Below the pieces are notes generated by a model. That model saw only the letters and a list, made by a program, of their open reading frames with translations. It was not told the DNA's origin and ran no database searches. The position numbers and the translations under genes are program-made. Source: Frateuria edaphi (GTDB lineage Bacteria; Pseudomonadota; Gammaproteobacteria; Xanthomonadales; Rhodanobacteraceae). From it: a stretch of DNA of 64,000 nt. Of this stretch, positions 25,172-33,974 are shown in pieces; position 1 is the stretch's first letter; every line of letters starts with the position of its first letter. The stretch spans positions 2,976,001 to 3,040,000 of the forward strand of contig NZ_CP088251.1 in assembly GCF_021117405.1 (NCBI RefSeq), written 5' to 3'.

Positions 25172-25825
25172 TCAGCCCGCGCCCCTGGCCGCCTTGGCCA
25201 GCCGCCGGTAGCGGCGCTTGGCGGCAAGCACCCCCAGGGCAAGCACGGTGAGTACGAGCGCCGGGACCTGCTGCTGGATGTCGTAGAACACGGCCGCGGC
25301 CATCAGCATCGGCGCGGAGACCAGCTCCAGCAGCCAGACGCGCGCGAGATTCCGTTCCACATCGGGCGCCAGCCGCGCGATGAAGGCGAGGTAGCCCCAC
25401 ATCACCCCGGCACAGGCGTAGGTGAGGCCCACGCCGGAGGCGTAGACGATGAAGCCCTTGTGGAGATCCTCGCCGGTGGCGCTCTGGGCGAGCGCGTAGC
25501 GCACCACCACCGGCACCAGGGCGACCAGGCTCAGCGTCAGCAGGTTGAGCACGGTACCGACCGCGTCCACGTCCCGCAGGTGGGCCACGATGCGCCGGTG
25601 CAGGAACCACAGCGATCCGATCAGCAGGAAGCTCAGGAAATACAGCAGCAGCGGGCGCCCCCAGGCCTGCAGCACCGTGGCGGCGAGGTCTTCTTCCGGC
25701 TTCAGTTCGATCGCCGAAAGGGTGATCGCGATGGCGAAGACGCCATCGGACAACATCACCATCCGGTCGAGGTGGCGCTGGCCGACGTGATGGTCGGTCA
25801 GCGCTTCGCGTACACGGCTTTCCAT
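25172..25825 (-). CDS. TMEM175-family (DUF1211) potassium-channel-like membrane protein
   Basis: A 217-residue protein with about six hydrophobic helices. Helix 1 carries the family signature as RMVMLSDGVFAIAITLSAIEL; the classic pore motif begins R-x3-FSD, so the Phe is Leu here while Ser-Asp are kept. Bacterial TMEM175 proteins are tetrameric K+ channels with one six-helix repeat, which fits this size. Whether the Phe-to-Leu change affects conduction is unknown. Confidence 0.78.
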   Translation of the reverse strand: MESRVREALTDHHVGQRHLDRMVMLSDGVFAIAITLSAIELKPEEDLAATVLQAWGRPLLLYFLSFLLIGSLWFLHRRIVAHLRDVDAVGTVLNLLTLSLVALVPVVVRYALAQSATGEDLHKGFIVYASGVGLTYACAGVMWGYLAFIARLAPDVERNLARVWLLELVSAPMLMAAAVFYDIQQQVPALVLTVLALGVLAAKRRYRRLAKAARGAG

Positions 25826-26006
25826 CGCTTGGGTTCCTGGCGGTTCGGTCGGCGCGCATCATGCCGCAGAACCCCGCGGCACGGGCAAGCACGGGCCGGA
25901 TCGCGTACCCTATGCACCTGCGCCCGCCTGGCGCCCGCCCTTGCGCGGGCCCGCTTCCGGCCCCATCCCACGGCGCACCTTCGACCGATCCGAGACGAAA
26001 TACACC

Positions 26007-26783
26007 ATGGTGGCACTGGCGACCGAGCACGTGATCGACGTGCGGCACTGGAACGACAGCCTCTTCAGCTTCCGCGCGACGCGCGACCCGGGCTTCCGCT
26101 TCGAAAGCGGGCAGTTCGTGATGATCGGCCTGGAAGTGGACGGCCGTCCGCTGATGCGCGCCTACTCCATCGCCAGCGCGAGCTGGGAGGAGCACCTGGA
26201 GTTCTTCTCGATCAAGGTGCCCAACGGACCGCTGACCTCGCGCCTGCAGCACTTGAAGCCCGGCGACCCGTTGGTGGTCAGCCGCAAGTCCACCGGAACG
26301 CTGGTGCTCGATGACCTCAAGCCCGGCCGGAACCTGTACCTGCTCGGCACCGGCACGGGGCTGGCGCCGTTCATGAGCATCATCCGCGACCCGGCCACCT
26401 ACGAGCGCTACGAGAAGATCGTGCTGGCCCATGGCGTGCGCCACATCAGCGACCTGGCCTATGCCGACTACCTGGAGCGCGAGCTGCCGCAGCACGAATA
26501 CCTGGGCGAGCTGGCGCGCGAGAAGCTGATCTATTACCCCACCGTCACCCGCGAGCCGTTCCGCAACCGCGGACGCATCACCGACGCCATCGTCGACGGC
26601 GTGATGAGCCAGGCGACGGGCCTGCCGCCGCTCAGCCCGGACACCGACCGCGTGATGCTGTGCGGCAGCCCGGCGATGCTCGATGACCTGTGCGCGCTGC
26701 TGGACGGGCGCGGCTTCCAGGCGTCGCCGCGCACACGGGAGCCGGGCGATTACGTGATCGAGCGGGCGTTCGTCGAAAAGTAG
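26007..26783 (+). CDS. fpr: Ferredoxin/flavodoxin--NADP+ reductase
   Basis: A 258-residue FAD enzyme of the bacterial FPR subclass II. FAD-binding RAYSIAS is near residue 52, GTGTGLAPF forms the NADP pyrophosphate loop, and the end (YVIERAFVEK) keeps the aromatic-then-short-tail form usual in this group. It exchanges electrons between NADPH and ferredoxin or flavodoxin and serves oxidative-stress defence and Fe-S metabolism. No ferredoxin gene is adjacent. Confidence 0.92.
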   Translation: MVALATEHVIDVRHWNDSLFSFRATRDPGFRFESGQFVMIGLEVDGRPLMRAYSIASASWEEHLEFFSIKVPNGPLTSRLQHLKPGDPLVVSRKSTGTLVLDDLKPGRNLYLLGTGTGLAPFMSIIRDPATYERYEKIVLAHGVRHISDLAYADYLERELPQHEYLGELAREKLIYYPTVTREPFRNRGRITDAIVDGVMSQATGLPPLSPDTDRVMLCGSPAMLDDLCALLDGRGFQASPRTREPGDYVIERAFVEK

Positions 26784-26952
26784 GCCCTGCAAGGCCGTCC
26801 CATCCCCGCTTCGGGCACCGGGTGCCGCCCGACCGCGAGGTGCAGGCGAGCGGACGGAGCCAACTCGCCGGCAGCTTCAACAGGCTATCCACACCCGCAC
26901 CACTAGCCTCCTGACGATTCGGCGCGATCCGCGCCGTCGTGCGGAGACTCCG

Positions 26953-28095
26953 GTGGCATCCATCACCCCGCCCCCCATGCAGGCAGGCCAGGCTCGCGGC
27001 AGCGTGGTCCTGGGCGTCGGGCGCGATGCCGCGCATTCCAGTCACGAGGCCGCCGCGCACGCGGCCATCGCACAGCAGTTGGCCGATCTGCTCGGATATG
27101 ACTTCGCCGGCGCGTACGTCCCGGGCCAGCGCTATCCCGGTCCACTGTATTTCGTGCCGGGCGACGTGCTGACCGCGCTGGATGCGGCGCAAGCCTGCGG
27201 CATCCGCAGCGCCGCCGACCTGTTCGGCGGCGTGGTGCCCGACCGGGTCGTCGCCTCCAAGGCCATTACCCATCCGCTCGTCGATGCGCCCACGCGCGTA
27301 CCGGAAGGCTGGTCGAGCGCCTTTGCCGAGCGCGTCCGCTCGGTGGTCCTGCCGGGCTACAGCGCCTACACGCCGGCCGACGCGCGCCGCGCGGGACGCG
27401 CGCTGTTGCACCTGGGCCCCGTGCGCATCAAGCCCGCGCATGGCAACGCCGGTCGCGGACAGCGCGTGGTCAGCGACATCAGCGAACTGGATGCGGTCGT
27501 GGCCGACTTCGATGAGGAGGCGCTGGCCCTCGATGGCATGGTGCTGGAAGCCGACCTTGTCGACCTGACCACCTGGAGCGTGGGCCAGGTGCGCGTGGAC
27601 CATCACACCATCGCCTACTACGGCACGCAGTGGCTGACCCACGACAACGCGGGCGAGGTGGCCTACGGCGGCTCCAGCCTGCGCGTGCACCGTGGCGGCT
27701 TCGACGCGCTGCTGCGCGAATCGCTGCCACCGCCCGTGCGCGCGGCAGCCGCCCAGGCGCAGCTTTACGACGAGGCCGCGCGGCAATGTTTTCCGCGGAT
27801 GTTCGCCTCGCGCCGCAACTACGACGTGGTGCAGGGCAAGGATCATCGCGGCCAGCCGCACGCCGGCGTGCTCGAATCGTCCTGGCGCATCGGCGGCGCC
27901 AGCGGCGCCGAGGCCGCCGCGCTGCTGCGCTTCCACGACGAGCCCGGCCGCCGCTGGCTCGGCGTGCGCTCGGAGGAACGCTACGGCACCGATGCCACGC
28001 CGCCACCCGGTGCCAGCGTGCTGTTCCACGGCGCCGATCCGGTCGTCGGCCCACTGCTCAAGTTCACGCTGGTGGAGGACGATGACGACGCGTAG
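26953..28095 (+). CDS. DUF3182 protein, distantly ATP-grasp-like
   Basis: A 380-residue soluble protein of the uncharacterised DUF3182 family. The central segment VRIKPAHGNAGRGQRVV resembles the phosphate-gripping glycine loop of ATP-grasp enzymes, and VLEADLVD could supply the acidic partner, so an ATP-dependent ligase-like activity is a reasonable but unproven guess. The GTG start at 26953 follows GGAG. The last codons overlap the next gene by 14 bp, so this protein and the downstream hydrolase are probably made together. Confidence 0.8.
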   Translation: MASITPPPMQAGQARGSVVLGVGRDAAHSSHEAAAHAAIAQQLADLLGYDFAGAYVPGQRYPGPLYFVPGDVLTALDAAQACGIRSAADLFGGVVPDRVVASKAITHPLVDAPTRVPEGWSSAFAERVRSVVLPGYSAYTPADARRAGRALLHLGPVRIKPAHGNAGRGQRVVSDISELDAVVADFDEEALALDGMVLEADLVDLTTWSVGQVRVDHHTIAYYGTQWLTHDNAGEVAYGGSSLRVHRGGFDALLRESLPPPVRAAAAQAQLYDEAARQCFPRMFASRRNYDVVQGKDHRGQPHAGVLESSWRIGGASGAEAAALLRFHDEPGRRWLGVRSEERYGTDATPPPGASVLFHGADPVVGPLLKFTLVEDDDDA

Positions 28096-28855
28096 CGAAA
28101 ACACCGACATCGCCGTCGACGGCGCGCGCATCGCCGGCACCGTGCTTGCCCCCGGCTCGACCATCCCCGGCGTGCTGTTCGTGCATGGCTGGGGCGGCTG
28201 CCAGGAACGCGACCTGGGCCGCGCGCAGCAGATCGCCGCACTGGGCTGCATCTGCCTGACCTTCGACATGCGCGGCCACGTGCGCACCGAGGCCCTGCGC
28301 CAGACCGTCACCCGCGAACAGAACCTCGCCGACGTGGTGGCCGCCTACGATCATCTGCGCCTGCAGCCACACGTCGACCCGGATTCGATCCTGGTGGTCG
28401 GCGCCAGCTACGGCGGTTATCTCGCGTCGATCCTCACGTCGCTGCGCCCGGTGAAATGGCTCGCGCTGCGCGTGCCGGCGCTTTACGAGGACCAGGACTG
28501 GGACGAGCCCAAACGCTCGCTGCCGCGCAAGGAGCTGCACGCCTACCGCAGCCGCGTGCTGGAACCGGACGACAATCGCGCGCTGCGCGCCTGCAGCGAT
28601 TTCCGCGGCGACGTGCTGATCGTCGAATCGGGCCACGACCACCTGGTGCCGCATCCGGCGATCGTGAGCTACCGCAACGCCTTCCACCGCTCCCACTCGG
28701 TCACCTACCGGATCGTCGACGAGGCCGACCACGCGCTTTCCAGCCCCGATTGCCAGCGCGCCTACTCCTCGATGCTGCTCGGCTGGACCACCGAAATGGT
28801 CTTCGGCGCCCGCGCCGGCGGCGCTCCCGGCCTGGCCCCGCCACGGCCCTCGTAG
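28082..28855 (+). CDS. Alpha/beta-hydrolase partner of DUF3182
   Basis: A 257-residue serine hydrolase fold. The oxyanion segment is HGWGG (35-39), the nucleophile elbow is GASYGG with Ser109, and the likely acid and base are Asp186 (SGHDH) and His217 (EADHA), a complete triad. There is no signal peptide. The ATG lies inside the end of the DUF3182 gene. Substrate unknown; dienelactone-hydrolase/acyl-peptidase-like relatives act on small esters or peptides. Confidence 0.84.
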   Translation: MTTRSENTDIAVDGARIAGTVLAPGSTIPGVLFVHGWGGCQERDLGRAQQIAALGCICLTFDMRGHVRTEALRQTVTREQNLADVVAAYDHLRLQPHVDPDSILVVGASYGGYLASILTSLRPVKWLALRVPALYEDQDWDEPKRSLPRKELHAYRSRVLEPDDNRALRACSDFRGDVLIVESGHDHLVPHPAIVSYRNAFHRSHSVTYRIVDEADHALSSPDCQRAYSSMLLGWTTEMVFGARAGGAPGLAPPRPS

Positions 28856-28965
28856 GATGGGCTCGGGCTAAGTCGCATCGAAGCCGGTCGCCAACCTGCG
28901 ACCCGGCGCTTGTCCACGCGGGCGAACGCCTGCACATTGGGTGCGATCACCCGGGGAACCTGCCG

Positions 28966-29445
28966 ATGGAAATCGCGCTGTACCTGCTCGCCGCGTTGCT
29001 CATCGTCGGCGGCCTCGCCGGCACGGTGCTGCCGATCCTGCCGGGCATCCCGATGATCTTCGGCGGCATCTGGCTGGTCGCCGCGGTCGATGGCTACCGG
29101 CACCTGGGCCTGGCCTGGCTGCTGGTGATCGGCGCGCTCGGCGCGCTCGGCGTACTGGTGGACTTCGTCGCCGGGGCGATGGGCGCCAAGCGCGTCGGTG
29201 CCAGCCCGCGCGCACTGTGGGGCGCCACGATCGGCACCGTGGTGGGCATGTTCCTGGGCATTCCCGGACTGATCCTGGGTCCCTTCGTGGGCGCGCTGCT
29301 GGGTGAACTCTCCGCCGGCACCAGCGTGCTGCGCTCGGCCCACGTCGGCGCCGGCACGTGGATCGGGCTGCTCGCCGGCACCCTGGTCAAGCTGGTGATC
29401 TCGTTCCTGATGGTTGGCCTTTTCGGCCTCGCCATGCTGATCTAG
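28966..29445 (+). CDS. DUF456 membrane protein
   Basis: A 159-residue, very hydrophobic protein with four or five helices and glycine-rich turns (PILPGIPMIFGG, GIPGLILGPFVGALLGEL), which are the typical DUF456 motifs. It contains one acidic residue in a membrane helix region (LVDFVAG). Function is unknown in the family. It lies 110 bp after the hydrolase gene and 68 bp before the DUF885 gene on the same strand. Confidence 0.85.
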   Translation: MEIALYLLAALLIVGGLAGTVLPILPGIPMIFGGIWLVAAVDGYRHLGLAWLLVIGALGALGVLVDFVAGAMGAKRVGASPRALWGATIGTVVGMFLGIPGLILGPFVGALLGELSAGTSVLRSAHVGAGTWIGLLAGTLVKLVISFLMVGLFGLAMLI

Positions 29446-29513
29446 ACCTCCGGCACAGGCATAGTCCAGACGCGCCCGCGTACGCTGCGCCGGCCATCCA
29501 AGGAGGAACACCC

Positions 29514-31289
29514 ATGCGCAAGACCCTCGCCCTCGCCCTGGCTGCCACGCTGGCCACCGCCGGATCGCTGTACGCGCAGACCGCGCCCGCCTCGTGGGTC
29601 GAACGCAGCAACGCCGACGCCAAGGTGCTGCTGGACGCCATCGCACGCTTCAGCCCCGAATTCGCCACTCAGGTGGGCGTGCCCGGCTACGACACCAAGG
29701 TCGCCGACCTGAAGCCCGGCATCGACAAGCGCTCGCGCGCTGCACTGGTCGAGGCCAAGGGCAAGCTGGAAAAGATGCTCGCCACGGAAAAGGACTCCAA
29801 CGTGCGCGAGGACCTCAAGATCATGATCGAGGCGACCGCGCAGCAGATCGAAGGCATCGACCTCAACCACAAATACCTGCTGCCCTATACCGACATCGGC
29901 TCGCTGATCTTCAGCGGCGAATTCGTGCTGCTGAAGGACGACGTCGACGCCAAGCGCCGCCCGTCCGCGCTCCAGCGCCTGGAGTGCTACGTCGGCAAGG
30001 CACCCGGTTGTACGCCGGTCACCCAGGAAGCGAAGGCGTTGATGGCGGCGCGCCTCGGCGACAAGGCGCTGCTGGGCCCGTACAAGGGCGAAGTGGAGCA
30101 GAAGCTCGCCAACACGCCGCGCTACGTCGAGGGCATCCGCAAGCTGTTCGCCAAGTACAAGCTCGACACGCCCGAAGGCAAGGCCGCGCTGGACACGCTC
30201 GATGCGCAGTTGAAGGACTACGACGCCTGGGTGCGCAGCACCGTGCTGCCGCGCGCGCGCACCGACTTCCGCCTGCCCGAGCCGCTGTACGCCTACAACC
30301 TCAAACAGGTCGGCATCGACATCCCGCCCGAGCAGCTGATGAAGCAGGCCGAGCTCGAATTCATGGAACTGCGCGGCATGATGCAGGCGATGGCGCCGGT
30401 GGTGGCCAAGGCCGAAGGCATCGACGCGACCGACTACCGCGACGTGCTCAAGGCGCTCAAGAAGCAGCAGCTCACCCGCGACCAGGTCGAGCCCTGGTAC
30501 CACCAGGTGCTCGGCCACATCGAGGACACCATCCGCGACAAGAACATCGTCACGCTGCCCAAGCGTGCGATGCAGATGCGCGTGGCGTCCGAGGCCGAGG
30601 CGGCGCAGACGCCCGCGCCGCACATGGACCCGCCGCCGTTCCTCAACAACCACGGCGAGCGCGGCACCTTCGTGCTGACCATGGGCAACCCCGGCAACGG
30701 CAAGGACAACAGCCAGGCCTATGACGACTTCACCTTCAAGGCCGCGGCCTGGACCCTGACCGCGCACGAAGGCCGCCCCGGCCATGAACTGCAGTTCGCC
30801 GCGATGGTCGAACGCGGCGTCTCGCTGGCGCGCAGCCTGTTCGCCTTCAACAGCGTCAACGTGGAAGGCTGGGCGCTCTATGCCGAATCGGAAATGCTTC
30901 CGTATGAGCCGCCGGCCGGGCAGTTCGCCGCGCTGCAGGCCCGCCTGATGCGCGCCGCCCGCGCCTACCTCGACCCGATGCTCAACCTGGGCCTGATCAC
31001 CCGCGAGCGCGCGCACGACGTACTGACCCACGACGTCGGCCTGTCCGAAGCGATGGCCCGCCAGGAACTGGACCGCTACACCTTCAACAGCCCCGGCCAG
31101 GCCACCGCCTACTTCTACGGCTACCTGCGGCTGCAGCAGCTGCGGCTTGAAACCGAGCTGGCGCTGGGCGACAAGTTCGACCGCAAGGCCTTCAACGACT
31201 TCGTGATCGGCCAGGGCCTGTTGCCGCCGGCGCAGCTGGCCGAGGCGGTGAAGATCCAGTTCGTTCCGCAGCAGAAGCAGATGAAGTAA
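29514..31289 (+). CDS. Exported DUF885 zinc peptidase-like protein
   Basis: A 591-residue protein with a Sec signal peptide (1-21) and a mostly alpha-helical catalytic domain. The motif H418-E-G-R-P-G-H424-E425 is the DUF885 zinc-binding and catalytic centre, and the following NVEGWALYAE provides a further acidic ligand, as in gluzincin-like peptidases. A perfect AGGAGG is eight bases before the ATG. It is expected in the periplasm, cutting peptides or small proteins; the substrate is not known. A stem-loop at 31298-31336 follows. Confidence 0.88.
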   Translation: MRKTLALALAATLATAGSLYAQTAPASWVERSNADAKVLLDAIARFSPEFATQVGVPGYDTKVADLKPGIDKRSRAALVEAKGKLEKMLATEKDSNVREDLKIMIEATAQQIEGIDLNHKYLLPYTDIGSLIFSGEFVLLKDDVDAKRRPSALQRLECYVGKAPGCTPVTQEAKALMAARLGDKALLGPYKGEVEQKLANTPRYVEGIRKLFAKYKLDTPEGKAALDTLDAQLKDYDAWVRSTVLPRARTDFRLPEPLYAYNLKQVGIDIPPEQLMKQAELEFMELRGMMQAMAPVVAKAEGIDATDYRDVLKALKKQQLTRDQVEPWYHQVLGHIEDTIRDKNIVTLPKRAMQMRVASEAEAAQTPAPHMDPPPFLNNHGERGTFVLTMGNPGNGKDNSQAYDDFTFKAAAWTLTAHEGRPGHELQFAAMVERGVSLARSLFAFNSVNVEGWALYAESEMLPYEPPAGQFAALQARLMRAARAYLDPMLNLGLITRERAHDVLTHDVGLSEAMARQELDRYTFNSPGQATAYFYGYLRLQQLRLETELALGDKFDRKAFNDFVIGQGLLPPAQLAEAVKIQFVPQQKQMK

Positions 31290-31297
31290 CTGCACGC

Positions 31298-31336
31298 CTG
31301 ATCGCCACCCTTGCATCGCGGAGGTGGGCGATCAGG
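31298..31336 (+). terminator. Stem-loop after the DUF885 gene
   Basis: CCTGATCGCC-ACC pairs with GGTGGGCGATCAGG (ten continuous base pairs plus three after a one-base bulge) eight bases after the stop codon. No U-tract follows, so it may end transcription weakly or protect the mRNA 3' end. Confidence 0.5.
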
Positions 31337-31371
31337 ACCACCGGCAGAAGCAAGCTCCGAAAGCTCTGATC

Positions 31372-31403
31372 GCAGAATTAGGGCGAGGCAGAATTAGGGC
31401 GAG
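31372..31403. repeat. Tandem 16-bp direct repeat
   Basis: The 16-mer GCAGAATTAGGGCGAG occurs twice without gap (31372-31387 and 31388-31403) in non-coding DNA. It is too small to be a minisatellite and is probably a local duplication. Confidence 0.8.
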
Positions 31404-31833
31404 TCCGTTCCCGCGCCCGAACCCTCTCCCCGGGGGAAAGAGGGAGCAGCGCGCGACGCACCGCCCGTCCAAAAGGCACACGCAGCCCAGTGTGTGCCGC
31501 GACGCACACAACTCGTGCTCCTCTCCCCTCAGGTCCCGAGCGCCCGCGGTAAAGCGGCGGCAGCTCCTCTAAGAGCGTGAGACTTACCAAGCAAAGCGAA
31601 GCGGCACCTATGCTCTTATCCCTCACCGGGCTCGGCAGGCCATTTCTTTTGGCTCCTTTCTTTGGGCCAGCAAAGAAAAGTGACTCGAGCGCCGGCAGGC
31701 GATCGAAAGCCCGCCGCAGACGAGCCAGGTCGCGGGGAACCCCGCAGGACATCAAGCAAGGCTGCGCTCACGCGAACAGTCCCGCGAGGCCCGGCCCTCA
31801 CCCGGAAGGGGAGAGTGAGCTGAAACCTGGCGC
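31404..31833. other. Intergenic region with a hairpin, no gene
   Basis: No frame here has convincing protein character. It contains CCCGGGGGAAAG-type runs and the dyad TTTCTTTG-GGCCAG-CAAAGAAA (31657-31678, perfect 8-bp stem) embedded in GCCATTTCTTTTGGCTCC...AAGTGACTCGAGCGCC. That string resembles a dispersed intergenic sequence of Xanthomonadales genomes; only one copy is in this window. Confidence 0.45.
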
Positions 31834-32499
31834 TCAGTCGGGAATGACATAGAGCAGCACGGCCAGATAATGCAGTACGCTGCCAGCCAGCACGAAGCCG
31901 TGCCACACCGTGTGGTGGAACGGCACCCGCTTGCACAGATAGAACGGCACACCCAGCGTGTAGGTCGCCCCGCCCGCGATCAGCAGGATCAGCCCACCCG
32001 GCGCCAGATGCGTGCGCAACGGCTCGAACGCCACCAGCGCCACCCAACCCATCGCCACATAGATCGACACCGCCAGCCAGCGAGTCCGGATCCGCCGCAA
32101 CAGCCCCAGCTCCAGCGCACTGCCGGCCAACGCCAGGGCCCAGATCGTGCCGAACAATCCCCAGCCCCACGCCCCCGGCAACACGATCAGCGTAAAGGGC
32201 GTATAGGTACCGGCGATCAGCAGGAAGATCGCGATGTGATCCAGCGTGCGCAGTACCCGCCGCGGCAATTCGCCGGGAATTGCGTGGTACAGGGTCGAGG
32301 CGGTGTACAGCAGGATCAGCGTGCTGCCGAACACCGCGCTGGCAACCACCGCCCTTGCGTCGCCACGCAGCGCAGCGAACGCCACCAGTGTCGCCAGTCC
32401 GCCGATGCTGAGCAGGATGCCGATGCCATGGATCAGCGTGCTGGCCAGTTCATCGCCGAAACGGTAGCGCGGCGGGCTGGCGACGGAAGGCGCGGGCAT
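31834..32499 (-). CDS. trhA: Hemolysin III / TrhA-family (PAQR) membrane protein
   Basis: A 221-residue protein with seven hydrophobic helices. Conserved PAQR features are the Ser/His cluster STLYHAIP (helix 3), RTLDHIAIFLLIAGTYTPF, and the C-terminal HHTVWHGFVLAGSVLHY with three histidines for a metal site. The bacterial family is linked to membrane-lipid homeostasis; the hemolysin name is historical. Two tandem GGACGTCx octamers lie about 70 bp upstream. Confidence 0.88.
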   Translation of the reverse strand: MPAPSVASPPRYRFGDELASTLIHGIGILLSIGGLATLVAFAALRGDARAVVASAVFGSTLILLYTASTLYHAIPGELPRRVLRTLDHIAIFLLIAGTYTPFTLIVLPGAWGWGLFGTIWALALAGSALELGLLRRIRTRWLAVSIYVAMGWVALVAFEPLRTHLAPGGLILLIAGGATYTLGVPFYLCKRVPFHHTVWHGFVLAGSVLHYLAVLLYVIPD

Positions 32500-32567
32500 G
32501 GCAGTGCTCCAGGATGGAAAGGCCAGGCGGCCACCCTACCATACCCACGCGTACTGTTTCTTGCGAC

Positions 32568-32583
32568 GGACGTCTGGACGTCC
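32568..32583. promoter_or_regulatory. Palindrome GGACGT-N4-ACGTCC upstream of trhA
   Basis: GGACGTCTGGACGTCC has perfect 6-bp arms and can also be read as two 8-mers similar to the MetJ box AGACGTCT. A near-identical copy is at 41047-41062. It could be an operator of trhA or of the gene at 32601-33041; the regulator is unknown. Confidence 0.35.
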
Positions 32584-32600
32584 CTTTCGTCGAGCCGGGT

Positions 32601-33041
32601 CTACTGCTCGATGATGAACGCCCCGAACGCCACGCCAAGGTTCCAGCCCTCGCCCTTGCCGCTCAGCGCCAGTCCCACGTTGCCCTTGGTCAGCGCCTGC
32701 GCGCCGGCCGACTTGACCGCGCCGGCGTGCGCCTCGGCGTTGGCGTAGTGGCCGAGCACCTCGTGGATGTCGTAGACGCCGGTGAACTTGCCGATGCCGT
32801 TGTCGATATGGGTCTTGCCGAAGGTGAGCCCGCCGCCCTTGGCGCTCAGCTTCACGTGCATGGTTTGGCCGTTGCTGCAGCGGATCGTGCCGCTGCCCTT
32901 GGCGGTCTTGTAGAAGACCGACCAGCCCGACAGCGAAAAGGTCATCTTGCAGGAGATCTCGCCCGCGTGCGCCGGAGCCGGCGCCAGCGCCAGTCCGCCC
33001 ACCAGCAGCGCCAGCGCGCCCAGTTGTTTCCACATGGTCAT
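32601..33041 (-). CDS. Exported protein of unknown function
   Basis: A 146-residue protein with a signal peptide (1-26, AHA cleavage). The mature part has a Cys pair (ISCKMTF, TIRCSNG) likely forming a disulfide, then a Gly/Lys-rich beta-strand pattern (VKLSAKGGGLTFGKTHID, GKFTGVYDIHEVLGHY, LALSGKGEGWNLGVAFGAF). This alternation suggests a small beta-sandwich or barrel in the periplasm. GGGAGG lies six bases before the ATG. I do not recognise the family. Confidence 0.78.
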   Translation of the reverse strand: MTMWKQLGALALLVGGLALAPAPAHAGEISCKMTFSLSGWSVFYKTAKGSGTIRCSNGQTMHVKLSAKGGGLTFGKTHIDNGIGKFTGVYDIHEVLGHYANAEAHAGAVKSAGAQALTKGNVGLALSGKGEGWNLGVAFGAFIIEQ

Positions 33042-33111
33042 GATTGCCTCCCGTTCGGCCCCCGCGGCCGCGCCGGGCGATTGTGCGGCAAGACCACGGC
33101 GCCGGGAATGC

Positions 33112-33141
33112 TTGCGCCCGGGCGATCGGCGGGCCTAGGCT
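33112..33141 (+). promoter_or_regulatory. Possible promoter of the TonB-like gene
   Basis: TTGCGC (33112-33117), an 18-bp spacer and TAGGCT (33136-33141) lie about 85 bp before the ATG at 33226. It fits a weak sigma70 promoter; the same TAGGCT hexamer is seen before other genes in this window. Confidence 0.35.
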
Positions 33142-33225
33142 GGAACCGCGCCGGCACGATTCCCTCTGCCCCGGTCCCTCTACACGAGGCAGCGTGCCTG
33201 CGCCACAAGCACAGGAGGATCGCCC

Positions 33226-33885
33226 ATGTCGTCCGCAGTCCTGGCTTCATCCCGCACCCACGCCCATCCCGACCTGGTCCGCATCACCGCGCTGAGCGCG
33301 GCGATGGCCATCAACCTTACCGTGTTCATCGCCGCCACCCGGCCGTTGCCGCCGCTGGCCCTGCCCCGCCTGGACGCGCCGGCGCTGAGCGCGCGCTTCG
33401 TCCCGCCCAAGCCAAAGCCGGTAGAAACGCCGCCGCTGCCGGCCGTGACGCCGGTGACGCGGCACGCGCCGGTGCACATCACTGCGCCCGTCGCCACCAC
33501 GCTGCACATCAGCGACGAAGGGACCGTGGCGGCGCCACCGATCCGCATCCCCACGATCGCGCCACCGGCGGTCACCGCGACGCCGGCCACCGTGCCGGGC
33601 GAGCCGGTCGAGGCCAGCCTCGCCTACCGCAGCGCGCCACTGATCTTCCCGCCGCAGGCGATCCACCAGCACATGCACGGCACCGTGCTGCTGCGCGTGC
33701 TGGTGGACGAAGAGGGCAAGCCGGTCGATGTGATCGTGGAGCAGAGCAGCGGCTACAGGTTGCTCGATCGCAGTGCGCGTGAGCAGGTGCTCGCGGGTTG
33801 GCGCTTCCAGCCCGCCAGCGTGGACGGCCATGCGGTGCGCGCCTGGGCGCGGGTGCCGGTGAGTTTCGAGCTGCGCAAGCTGTAA
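33226..33885 (+). CDS. TonB-domain periplasmic energy transducer
   Basis: A 219-residue protein with one N-terminal membrane anchor (about 17-38), a Pro/Lys-Pro-rich periplasmic spacer (residues 55-130) and a C-terminal TonB domain (about 130-219; YRSAPLIFPPQAI, GTVLLRVLVDEEGKPVDV, GWRFQPA). It should couple the proton-motive force to outer-membrane receptors, but no exbB/exbD or receptor gene is beside it. An AGGAGG-like site precedes the ATG. Confidence 0.87.
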   Translation: MSSAVLASSRTHAHPDLVRITALSAAMAINLTVFIAATRPLPPLALPRLDAPALSARFVPPKPKPVETPPLPAVTPVTRHAPVHITAPVATTLHISDEGTVAAPPIRIPTIAPPAVTATPATVPGEPVEASLAYRSAPLIFPPQAIHQHMHGTVLLRVLVDEEGKPVDVIVEQSSGYRLLDRSAREQVLAGWRFQPASVDGHAVRAWARVPVSFELRKL

Positions 33886-33926
33886 AAAGCCGCCCAGCTT
33901 CGCGCACCCAGATGTTACGACTGCTT

Positions 33927-33956
33927 AACGGCGCCCATGATCCACTGGGCGCCGTT
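33927..33956 (+). terminator. Hairpin terminator after the TonB-like gene
   Basis: A perfect 11-bp stem (AACGGCGCCCA / TGGGCGCCGTT) with an 8-base loop, followed by CTTC, begins 41 bp after the TonB stop. It ends before the ATG at 33975, which supports that start for the next gene over the one at 33912. Confidence 0.7.
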
Positions 33957-33974
33957 CTTCGTACGGTCCCATGC

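Noticed and set aside
29442-31316. A 624-codon minus-strand frame opposite the DUF885 gene
   Set aside because: Antisense shadow of a well-supported gene with signal peptide and HExxxGHE motif.
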